A stretch of DNA of 32,101 bases from Gammaproteobacteria bacterium (GTDB lineage Bacteria; Pseudomonadota; Gammaproteobacteria; Steroidobacterales; Steroidobacteraceae): positions 1-32,101 of the forward strand of contig JASHTK010000314.1 of assembly GCA_030040575.1 (NCBI GenBank), in the 5' to 3' direction. Positions 14,770-20,473 of this stretch are shown here, piece after piece. Both the position numbers and the translations under genes were made by a program. Below the pieces are notes generated by a model. The model was not told the origin of the DNA and did not search any database. It saw nothing but the letters and a program-made list of their open reading frames with translations. Every line of letters begins with the position of its first letter. The first letter of the stretch is position 1.

Positions 14770-16743
14770 ATGAGCCGATTCCTCCCGGGCGCGCGGCTCC
14801 TCGCCGCCGCGTGGCTGTCGCTCGCCTGCGCGCCACCCGGCGCCGCCGCGCAACCGCTCTCGCGAGTCCCGCTGCGGGAGGAGCGCGGCGAGGTGATCCT
14901 CGAGGGCGCAAGCCCGGTCGATTCGCGGCTCGCCGAGCGAATCGCCCCGTACACGGAGACTCGCGCGGCGACCTTCCTCGCCTGGCTGCCCGATGGCGCC
15001 ATGCTCATCGGCACACGCTTCGCGGACACCGAGCAGATTCATCGAGTGGCCGCGCCCCTCGGCCTCCGCGAGCAGCTCACCTATCTCTCCGATCCCGTGA
15101 CGGCGGCCGCCGCGCCGCAAGTGGCGGGCGCGGGCTTTGCCTTTCTCATGGATCACGACGGCGATGAGAACGCCCAGGTGTACTCCTACCGCCTCGCGGA
15201 CCGGAGCATCCGGCCGCTCACGAGCGGGCAGGCGCGCCACGGCGCGTTGGTCTGGTCGAAGGACGGGCGGCATCTCGCGTTCTACGGCAGCGAGCGGAAT
15301 GCCGCGAGCGACGACATCTACGTCGATGATCTCGACGTCCCCGGGGGCGGACCGCATCTCGTCGTCGCCGGGCAGCCCGGCACGTGGGTGCCGCTCGATT
15401 GGTCCATCGACGGCAAGACCTTGCTCGTCGAGCAATCGCTCTCGCTCGAGGACTGCCACCTGTATCTCGCCGATGTGGCGACGGGCGGCATCACGCCGGT
15501 GGACCCCGGCGGTCCGAAGGCCGGCATCCGCTCGGCGCGCTTCGCGCCCGACGGCCGCGGGATCTATCTCGTGTCGGACCAGGGCGGTGAGTTCGCGGAG
15601 CTCCGCTACCTCGATCCGGTCACGCACCAGACGCGCGACCTCACCTCGAGCATTCCCTGGGATGTCACCGCCTTCGATGCGAGCGCCGACGGGCGCTACG
15701 TCGCGTACGTCGTCGATGAGGACGGCTTGAGCCGGCTCACGGTGCTCGATACCCGGTACGAGCTCGAGATGTCGCCGCCCGGCCTGCCGCAGGGCGTCAT
15801 CAGCACGCTGCAGTTCGATCGGACCGGCCGCCGCCTCGCGCTCACGGCGGAGAGTCCCGAGTCACCGCGCGACGTCTACGTCTTCGACGCCGAGCGCAAC
15901 CAGCTCGTGCGCTGGACGCACAGCGAGCCCGGTCCGATGAGCGAGAGCGCCTTCGTTCCGGCCGAGCTGATCCACTTTCCGACGTGGGATCGCGTCGGCG
16001 TCCGCCGGCGCACGCTCTCCGCGTACCTGTACCTTCCCCGCACTCCGGGACCCCATCCGGTCCTCATCGACATCCACGGCGGCGAGGCGGCGCAGTTCCG
16101 GCCCACCTTCGACCCGTTCATTCAGCTCGTGGTGAACGAGCTCGGCTACGCCGTCGTGGCGCCGGACGTGCGCGGCTCCTCCGGCTACGGCAAGACCTTC
16201 TTGGGGCTCGACGACGGCAAGCTGCGCGGCGATGCCGTGCGGGACATCGGCTCGCTCCTCGTCTGGATCGATCTGCAGCACGATCTCGACAGCCGGCACG
16301 TCGCGGTGATGGGTCGATCCTACGGCGGCTATCTCGCGCTCGCCGCACTCGCCGATTACAACGATCGGCTGCGCGGCGGAATCGACTTTGCGGGGATCAC
16401 GGACTTCGCCTCGTTCCTCGAGGAGACGGCTCCGTATCGCCGCGACGGGCTGCGCGCGCAGTACGGAGACGAGCGCGCCCTCGAGACTCGCGAGTTCCTC
16501 GACGCTCTCTCGCCGCTCGGGCGGACGCGCTGGATCCGCCGGCCGCTGCTCGTCGTTCAGGGGCTGAACGACCCCCGCGTTCCCCCGACGCAGTCGGAGC
16601 AGCTCGTCGCGACGCTGCGCTCGCGCGGCGACGACGTGTGGTACCTCGCCGTGAAGGACGAAGGCCACGATTTCGGCCGCAAGTCCGACCGCGACGCCTA
16701 CTACCGCGTCGCCGCGACGTTTCTGCAGAGCCTCGCGCAGTAG
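14770..16743 (+). CDS. Exported S9-family serine peptidase (prolyl oligopeptidase-like)
   Basis: The 657-residue protein has an N-terminal signal peptide (hydrophobic LLAAAWLSLACAPP, likely cut after GAAA, residue 27). It continues with a beta-propeller of WD40/TolB-like repeats (for example LVWSKDGRHLAFYG, SARFAPDGRGIYLVS) to about residue 410, and a C-terminal alpha/beta-hydrolase domain. The catalytic triad is Ser517 (GRSYGGYL), Asp601 (GLNDPRVP) and His633 (DEGHDF). It probably cleaves oligopeptides in the periplasm. The start is ATG 14770; the frame is open far upstream, but that part lies antisense to the hydrolase gene. Specificity (dipeptidyl or acylaminoacyl) is unknown. Confidence 0.93.
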   Translation: MSRFLPGARLLAAAWLSLACAPPGAAAQPLSRVPLREERGEVILEGASPVDSRLAERIAPYTETRAATFLAWLPDGAMLIGTRFADTEQIHRVAAPLGLREQLTYLSDPVTAAAAPQVAGAGFAFLMDHDGDENAQVYSYRLADRSIRPLTSGQARHGALVWSKDGRHLAFYGSERNAASDDIYVDDLDVPGGGPHLVVAGQPGTWVPLDWSIDGKTLLVEQSLSLEDCHLYLADVATGGITPVDPGGPKAGIRSARFAPDGRGIYLVSDQGGEFAELRYLDPVTHQTRDLTSSIPWDVTAFDASADGRYVAYVVDEDGLSRLTVLDTRYELEMSPPGLPQGVISTLQFDRTGRRLALTAESPESPRDVYVFDAERNQLVRWTHSEPGPMSESAFVPAELIHFPTWDRVGVRRRTLSAYLYLPRTPGPHPVLIDIHGGEAAQFRPTFDPFIQLVVNELGYAVVAPDVRGSSGYGKTFLGLDDGKLRGDAVRDIGSLLVWIDLQHDLDSRHVAVMGRSYGGYLALAALADYNDRLRGGIDFAGITDFASFLEETAPYRRDGLRAQYGDERALETREFLDALSPLGRTRWIRRPLLVVQGLNDPRVPPTQSEQLVATLRSRGDDVWYLAVKDEGHDFGRKSDRDAYYRVAATFLQSLAQ

Positions 16744-16777
16744 CCGTGCGCCGCGGGGCTGAGCGCGGGCCGCACGG
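16744..16777. terminator. Inverted repeat between convergent genes
   Basis: CCGTGCG (16744-16750) and CGCACGG (16771-16777) can form a 7-bp stem in the 39-base gap between the S9 peptidase and the cytochrome gene, which converge here. There is no T tract on either strand, so intrinsic termination is doubtful. Confidence 0.3.
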
Positions 16778-16782
16778 GGCCC

Positions 16783-17430
16783 TCAGCGGCCGGCGGACAG
16801 CAGCGACAACCGGCGCGGCACGGTTTTCAGGGAAGGACGCAGGCCCGCGTAGTACTCCGCGATGACCCGCATGCTCTCCTCGGTCACGGGCGTCGACATT
16901 CCGACCATCACCGCGTTCTTGCGGTCACCGTCCTTGTACTCGCGCAGCGCCTGGATGAGGTAGTCCGGGTGCTGGCCCGCGAGGGACGGATATTGCGGCA
17001 CGACGCCGACGCCGTCGGCGCCGTGGCACGCCACGCAGACGGCTGCCGCGGCCGGTGCAGTGCTCGCGGGAGTCGTCTGCCGGTGCAGCGGATCGGCCCC
17101 GAAGTACGCGGCGATGTCCGCCATGTCCCGCTCGGAGAGCTCGGAGGCCTGAGCGTGCATCGTGACGTGGGTGCGCTCGACGCCGCTCTTGTACTCCTCG
17201 AGTGCGGCCACGATGTACTCGGGGGACTGGCCCCAGAGTTTCGGCACTTCGTAGTTCGGGTACGCGTTACGATAGCCGGCGATGCCGTGACAGCCGAGAC
17301 AGGTCTGCGACAGGACCTTTCCCCGGACCGGATCGCCGTTGAGCGACGGACTTTGAGCGAGCGCCGCGTGCGCGAGCGCTCCGCAAGCGAGCGCGGCTGA
17401 AATGGCACCCCAGCGAACCCACGACGCCAT
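16783..17430 (-). CDS. Exported dihaem cytochrome c (c4/c553 type)
   Basis: The 215-residue protein has a signal peptide (ISAALACGALAHAALA, cut before QSPS). It has two class I cytochrome c domains, with haem motifs CLGCH at residues 44-48 and CVACH at 132-136. Likely axial methionines lie in THVTMHAQ and NAVMVGMSTP. Tandem domains of this type shuttle electrons in the periplasm, often to a terminal oxidase. I chose the ATG at 17428-17430 (MASWVRW), because GAGGA lies four bases upstream, over a TTG five codons earlier. It is divergent from dtd. Confidence 0.93.
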   Translation of the reverse strand: MASWVRWGAISAALACGALAHAALAQSPSLNGDPVRGKVLSQTCLGCHGIAGYRNAYPNYEVPKLWGQSPEYIVAALEEYKSGVERTHVTMHAQASELSERDMADIAAYFGADPLHRQTTPASTAPAAAAVCVACHGADGVGVVPQYPSLAGQHPDYLIQALREYKDGDRKNAVMVGMSTPVTEESMRVIAEYYAGLRPSLKTVPRRLSLLSAGR

Positions 17431-17548
17431 ACGGTCCTCGAGCAACGAAAAAAATGGCCCCGAATCTTAAGGATTTGCGCTGCTTTTTGCCACCCGCCGC
17501 GGCTTCGGGCGGGCGCGCTCCGCGGCCGATCGCAGCGTGGTCGCGCGG

Positions 17549-17998
17549 ATGATCGCCCTCCTGCAGCGCGTGCTGCGCGCGCAGGTCGATGTCGAGGGCG
17601 GCACCGTCGCCGCCATCGAGCACGGCGTGCTCGCCTTCATCGGCGTCCGCCGCGGCGATCAGCCCGCCTCGGCCGAGCGCTTGCTCGAGCGCATCCTCAC
17701 CTACCGCCTGTTCGCGGACGCCGAGGGGCGCATGAATCGCCACCTCGCGGACGTGCGCGGCGGGCTGCTGCTCGTCCCGCAGTTCACGCTCGCGGCGGAC
17801 ACGCGCACCGGGACCCGCCCCGGGTTCACCACCGCCGCGCCGCCCGAGGAGGCGCGCGCTCTGTTCGGCCATCTCCTCGAGCGGGCCCGAGCCCGGCACG
17901 CGCCCGTTGCGGCGGGAGAGTTCGGCGCGCACATGCGAGTGCTCCTCCTCAACGACGGCCCGGTCACCTTCTGGCTCGAGGCGTCCGCAAGCACCTGA
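17549..17998 (+). CDS. dtd: D-aminoacyl-tRNA deacylase
   Basis: The 149-residue enzyme removes D-amino acids mischarged on tRNA. The family start IALLQRVLRAQVDVEG, the motif LLLVPQFTLAADTRTGTRPGF (PQFTL at residues 77-81) and the Gly-cisPro motif NDGPVTFWLE (Gly137-Pro138) are present. Pro replaces the more common Ser of SQFTL, a substitution I believe also occurs in related bacteria. The ATG at 17549 gives the usual length; an in-frame GTG at 17537 is less likely. The tat genes follow after 133 bases. Confidence 0.95.
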   Translation: MIALLQRVLRAQVDVEGGTVAAIEHGVLAFIGVRRGDQPASAERLLERILTYRLFADAEGRMNRHLADVRGGLLLVPQFTLAADTRTGTRPGFTTAAPPEEARALFGHLLERARARHAPVAAGEFGAHMRVLLLNDGPVTFWLEASAST

Positions 17999-18075
17999 AA
18001 AGCTTCGCAGAAGGCCGGTCCGATCGGGCACCCGCCGCGAGCCAATCTCCCGCGCCCCCGGGGACGGTTTTGTCC

Positions 18076-18081
18076 TATGAT
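18076..18081 (+). promoter_or_regulatory. Possible -10 element upstream of tatA
   Basis: TATGAT lies 50 bases before the tatA start in the 133-base gap after dtd. No matching -35 hexamer was found at 16-18 bases, so this is a weak call. The tat genes might instead be read through from dtd. Confidence 0.25.
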
Positions 18082-18131
18082 TTGTTCCTGGCCCCGCGCG
18101 AGCGGGAAGTCTCACCCCCGGGAAAATCGCG

Positions 18132-18353
18132 ATGCGCGACCTCTTGGTGATCCTCGCCGTCGTCCTGCTCCTCTGCGGCACTCAGAAGCTGCGCTCGATC
18201 GGCGCGGAGCTCGGCGCCGCCGTCAGGGGATTCAGGAAGGCGCTCGCCGAGGGTCCGGCCGAGCAGCGCTCCGGGCCGGTGCGCTCCGATCGCCCGGACG
18301 CCGAGTTCCCGGAAGCCGCGCCGCCGCCGCGGACCGATCGGGACCGCGCCTGA
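18132..18353 (+). CDS. tatA: Twin-arginine translocase subunit TatA
   Basis: The 73-residue protein has one membrane helix (LLVILAVVLLL), a hinge and an amphipathic helix (KLRSIGAELGAAVRGFRKAL), followed by a polar, Pro-rich tail. TatA oligomers form or open the Tat export path for folded proteins. Two features are odd. The Phe of the normally near-invariant hinge FG is Cys here (LLLCGTQKLR, codon TGC). The N-terminus before the helix is about five residues shorter than in E. coli TatA; an in-frame TGA at 18078-18080 limits any upstream extension, and no ordinary start codon is available there. tatB follows 61 bases later. Confidence 0.93.
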   Translation: MRDLLVILAVVLLLCGTQKLRSIGAELGAAVRGFRKALAEGPAEQRSGPVRSDRPDAEFPEAAPPPRTDRDRA

Positions 18354-18414
18354 CGGCGGCTCGCAAGCGGCCGGTGCTCGGCACCTCAACGCCGCAGGCA
18401 TCGACCACACCCGG

Positions 18415-18915
18415 ATGTTCTTCGATTTTCCCGAGATCGTCATCATCTTCGGCATCGCCCTCGTCGTGCTCGGGCCGAAGAAGCTGCCGCACGCCGCGGC
18501 CCAGATCGGCCGGTGGGTGGGCCGCGCGCGGGCCATGGCGCGCCAGTTCCGGGAGCAGCTCGAGCAAGAAGTCCACAGCGTCGAGAGCGCGCTCGACACC
18601 CATGCGAGTCGTGAGCCGACCCTCAAGCCGACCCCACCCGCTTCCGTGACGCCCGAAGCGCCGCCTGCGGGCGACGCGGAGACTCCCGAGGGGGATCCGC
18701 TGGTGTTCCGACCGCCCGGCACGGGCTGGCAGCCGGGCGACACCGCCGAGGGGACTTTGGCGCCCTACGGCGACCCGAACGCCGCACCTGCGCCCGGCCC
18801 CGGAAGCTCGGAGGCGCAGCTGCCCCTTGAGCTCGACGTGCCGCACCCGCGCGCCCCCGCGGCCGCCACCGTCCCTGCCGACCCTGCCACTCGCCGGCCG
18901 GACGCGGGCCGCTGA
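18415..18915 (+). CDS. tatB: Sec-independent translocase subunit TatB
   Basis: The 166-residue protein starts MFFDFPEIVIIFGIALVVLGPKKLP, with the membrane-helix Glu and LGPKKLP hinge typical of TatB. A charged amphipathic helix runs to about residue 60, and a long Pro/Ala-rich disordered tail follows. With TatC it forms the receptor for twin-arginine signal peptides. The tatC start is six bases after its stop. Confidence 0.95.
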   Translation: MFFDFPEIVIIFGIALVVLGPKKLPHAAAQIGRWVGRARAMARQFREQLEQEVHSVESALDTHASREPTLKPTPPASVTPEAPPAGDAETPEGDPLVFRPPGTGWQPGDTAEGTLAPYGDPNAAPAPGPGSSEAQLPLELDVPHPRAPAAATVPADPATRRPDAGR

Positions 18916-18921
18916 CACCGC

Positions 18922-19686
18922 ATGAGCGACGATCCCGAGGAGAAGCTGCCCGAAGGCACGCTCATCTCGCACCTGCTCGAGCTGCGCAACCGGCTCATGA
19001 AGGCGATGATCGCGGTGCTCGTCTGCTTCATTCCGTGCGCGTACAAGTCGAACCAGCTGTTCACGCTCATCGCGCTGCCCATCGAGCGCAGGCTCCCGAA
19101 GAACTCCCACCTCATCGCGACGGACGTGCTCGCGCCCTTCATGACGCCCTTCAAGCTCTCCCTCTACGTGGCGATCTTCATCGCGATGCCCTACGTGCTC
19201 TACCAGGTGTGGGCGTTCGTCGCGCCGGGCCTGTACCGGCACGAGAAGCGCTTCGCGCTTCCGCTCACCGTCTCCTCCGTCGTGCTGTTCTATTGCGGGA
19301 TCGCCTTCGCCTACTTCGCCGTGTTTCCCGTCGTCTTCCAGTTCATGGCCCGCACGACGCCGCCCGGCGTCGAGATGATGACGGACATCACGAGCTACCT
19401 GAGCTTCGTGATGCGGATCTTCCTCGCCTTCGGCGTCGCATTCGAGGCGCCGATCGCCGTCGTGCTGCTCGTCATCACGGGTCTCGTCAGCCTCGAGAAG
19501 CTCAAGTCGAACCGCGGCTACGTGCTCATCGCGATCTTCGTCGTCGCGGCGGCGCTGACGCCTCCCGACTCGATCTCCATGATCATCATGGCGGTGCCGA
19601 TGTACGCGCTCTACGAGCTCGGCCTGCTCTTCGCCCGGATCTGCCTGAAGGTGCGGCGCGAGGCGGAGGCGCAGAAGAAGAGCTAG
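18922..19686 (+). CDS. tatC: Sec-independent translocase subunit TatC
   Basis: The 254-residue polytopic protein, with six membrane helices, is the twin-arginine signal-peptide receptor. Conserved segments are LISHLLELRNRLMKA, LIATDVLAPFMTPFKLSLYV, LYQVWAFVAPGLYRHEKR (with the key Glu), FAYFAVFPVVFQFM, ITSYLSFVMRIFLAFGVAFEAP and LTPPD. It is the last gene of tatABC. A GC-rich hairpin follows the stop codon, then a regulatory region with no protein gene. Confidence 0.97.
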   Translation: MSDDPEEKLPEGTLISHLLELRNRLMKAMIAVLVCFIPCAYKSNQLFTLIALPIERRLPKNSHLIATDVLAPFMTPFKLSLYVAIFIAMPYVLYQVWAFVAPGLYRHEKRFALPLTVSSVVLFYCGIAFAYFAVFPVVFQFMARTTPPGVEMMTDITSYLSFVMRIFLAFGVAFEAPIAVVLLVITGLVSLEKLKSNRGYVLIAIFVVAAALTPPDSISMIIMAVPMYALYELGLLFARICLKVRREAEAQKKS

Positions 19687-19689
19687 GCA

Positions 19690-19706
19690 GCCGCCCCGCG
19701 GGCGGC
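19690..19706 (+). terminator. GC hairpin just after tatC
   Basis: GCCGCC (19690-19695), a 5-base loop and GGCGGC (19701-19706) form a perfect short stem four bases after the tatC stop. No T tract follows on the plus strand. It may slow polymerase or protect the 3' end, but it is not a standard intrinsic terminator. Confidence 0.35.
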
Positions 19707-19739
19707 CGCAGCGGTCGAGCGCCGTGCGCTTGCCTCGAG

Positions 19740-19802
19740 AAAAAAAAGCGCCGCTCGATTCCGTGTTCGCGGGGGGGCTCGCGGCACGAGATCGGCGGCG
19801 CT
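19740..19802 (-). terminator. Strong Rho-independent terminator, minus strand
   Basis: Read on the minus strand, AGCGCCGCCGAT (19802-19791) pairs with ATCG-A-GCGGCGCT (19759-19747), giving twelve base pairs with one bulged A. A run of eight T (19747-19740) follows directly. The 31-base loop contains a small hairpin (CTCG/CGAG) and a run of seven C. No minus-strand protein gene lies upstream that would need it, so it most likely ends the predicted RNA starting near 19869. Confidence 0.8.
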
Positions 19803-19869
19803 GCCGTGCGGGTCCAGCCGTGACCCGCTTCGCGCAGCCAAGCCCGAGGGGACGGACTTGTCTGCTCGA
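19740..19869 (-). ncRNA. Predicted sigma-54-dependent small RNA, left member of a divergent pair
   Basis: An RNA of about 130 nt is predicted from the sigma-54 promoter at 19879-19895 (start near 19869) to the terminator at 19740. Three structures can be drawn. Hairpin 1 is CAAGTCC/GGGCTTG, with loop GTCCCCTC (19860-19839). Hairpin 2 is GCGGGTC-ACGGCTG-GACCCGC (19828-19808). The terminator stem is the third. Between hairpin 2 and the terminator is ACGGCAGCGCCGCC (19807-19794), nearly identical to the same place in the RNA at 20279-20388. The C-rich loop could pair with Shine-Dalgarno sequences. No convincing ORF lies inside. Function and targets are unknown. Confidence 0.65.
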
Positions 19870-19878
19870 GCACCGCCG

Positions 19879-19895
19879 ATGCAACACCTATGCCA
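19879..19895 (-). promoter_or_regulatory. Sigma-54 (-24/-12) promoter, minus strand
   Basis: On the minus strand the sequence is TGGCATAGGTGTTGCAT, which fits the RpoN consensus TGGCAYR-N4-TTGCW throughout. The GG (19894-19893) and GC (19882-19881) dinucleotides have the required spacing. The predicted start is near 19869. A promoter of this class needs an ATP-dependent enhancer-binding activator, and a dyad at 20010-20030 lies about 150 bp upstream of the start. Confidence 0.7.
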
Positions 19896-20009
19896 CCCGG
19901 GCGATACCGGCTCACCGCTCGCCTGGACAATGACTTACGCGTGCACGGACCGTGTGGCGCCGCGAGGGCCGCGGCGGGGTTGATCCGGGTTGGCACAGCC
20001 GTGAGCGGC

Positions 20010-20030
20010 GTTGCACGATGATTGTGCAAC
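20010..20030. promoter_or_regulatory. NtrC-like upstream activator dyad 1
   Basis: GTTGCAC (20010-20016) and GTGCAAC (20024-20030) are perfect inverted halves separated by seven bases. The core TGCAC-N7-GTGCA has the 17-bp layout of NtrC enhancer sites (TGCACC-N5-GGTGCA), although the two inner bases differ. Its centre (20020) is about 151 bp upstream of the predicted minus-strand start near 19869. Another NtrC-family activator could equally bind it. Confidence 0.5.
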
Positions 20031-20115
20031 CACATCGGAGCAACCCTCGCGCGGGTCCGAATCGAGCCGCGCTCGAGCGGCTCTCTCCGGTCTCGCGGAC
20101 CGTGCGGCGGCCGCT

Positions 20116-20132
20116 CGCACGAACTCCGTGCA
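20116..20132. promoter_or_regulatory. NtrC-like upstream activator dyad 2
   Basis: CGCAC (20116-20120), seven bases, then GTGCA (20128-20132). This matches nine of ten positions of the same TGCAC-N7-GTGCA pattern as dyad 1. The two centres are 104 bp apart, about ten helical turns. It is about 155 bp upstream of the predicted plus-strand start at 20279, mirroring the geometry of dyad 1. Confidence 0.42.
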
Positions 20133-20252
20133 CGCGCCGGGGCGGGATGCTCCGCTTCGAGTCGCCGGCACCGAGGCTGCATGAGCGCCGCTCGAGCCCG
20201 CCGCAGCTTAAGTGTTTGGACGGCAAGCCTTCCCTGCTCGCCGCGCCCGTCG

Positions 20253-20268
20253 TGGCACGGAGGTTGCA
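20253..20268 (+). promoter_or_regulatory. Sigma-54 (-24/-12) promoter, plus strand
   Basis: TGGCACGGAGGTTGCA is an exact match to the RpoN consensus TGGCACG-N4-TTGCW. The GG is at 20254-20255 and the GC at 20266-20267, with correct spacing. The predicted transcription start is near 20279. Directly downstream is a short region ending in an intrinsic terminator, so the main product is probably a small RNA rather than the hemD mRNA. Confidence 0.78.
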
Positions 20269-20278
20269 GCGAGCTCTC

Positions 20279-20388
20279 CTGCCGATGGCCGTGTACACGG
20301 CACGAGGCAGATCGGAGAGCGGATCTGCACGGGCAGCGCCGCCAACTCGAACGCACGCCGCAGGTGCATTCGGTTGGCGGCGTTTTTT
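20279..20388 (+). ncRNA. Predicted sigma-54-dependent small RNA, right member of a divergent pair
   Basis: An RNA of about 110 nt is predicted from the promoter at 20253-20268 to the terminator at 20388. Hairpin 1 is the palindrome GCCGTGTACACGGC (20288-20301), which can be extended by CTGCC (20279-20283) pairing with GGCAG (20306-20310). Hairpin 2 is GCAGATC-GGAGAGCG-GATCTGC (20307-20328). The two structures compete for GCAG, so an alternative fold is possible. ACGGGCAGCGCCGCC (20329-20343) then leads into the terminator. Hairpin 2 and this linker match the RNA at 19740-19869 with compensatory stem changes. No convincing ORF lies inside. Targets are unknown. Confidence 0.68.
20337..20388 (+). 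terminator. Strong Rho-independent terminator, plus strand
   Basis: CGCCGCCAAC (20337-20346) pairs perfectly with GTTGGCGGCG (20373-20382), followed by six T (20383-20388). The stem continues inward as CGAA/TTCG and GCAC/GTGC, with a bulge and one mismatch, closing on a 7-base loop. It lies 85 bases before hemD, so it separates the predicted small RNA from hemD. Confidence 0.85.
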
Positions 20389-20410
20389 CACGGGCTCGGT
20401 GAGCTGCACC

Positions 20411-20430
20411 GCGCGCCGCAACCGGCGCGC
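20411..20430 (+). other. Hairpin in the hemD leader
   Basis: GCGCGCCG-CAAC-CGGCGCGC (20411-20430) forms a perfect 8-bp stem with a 4-base loop between the small-RNA terminator and hemD. No T tract follows. It could be part of the hemD 5' leader or a binding site. I see no promoter for hemD in this short stretch. Confidence 0.4.
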
Positions 20431-20473
20431 CGCCGTGAGTGCGCGGCTGCTCCCCGAGGACTAAGCTGCCCGC

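Noticed and set aside
17462-17500. Possible sigma-54 promoter upstream of the cytochrome gene (TGGCAAAAAGCAGCGC on the minus strand)
   Set aside because: The GC of the -12 element is out of register by one base and the TTGC is absent.
17549-17998. Pro in place of Ser in the Dtd motif SQFTL as a loss of function
   Set aside because: I recall PQFTL in Dtd proteins of related proteobacteria, and the Gly-cisPro motif is intact.
19912-20464. Open frames on both strands in the tatC-hemD gap
   Set aside because: They overlap each other, are Arg/Ala/Ser-rich without recognisable domains, and run through sigma-54 promoters, dyads and terminators. The region is better explained as RNA genes and control sites.
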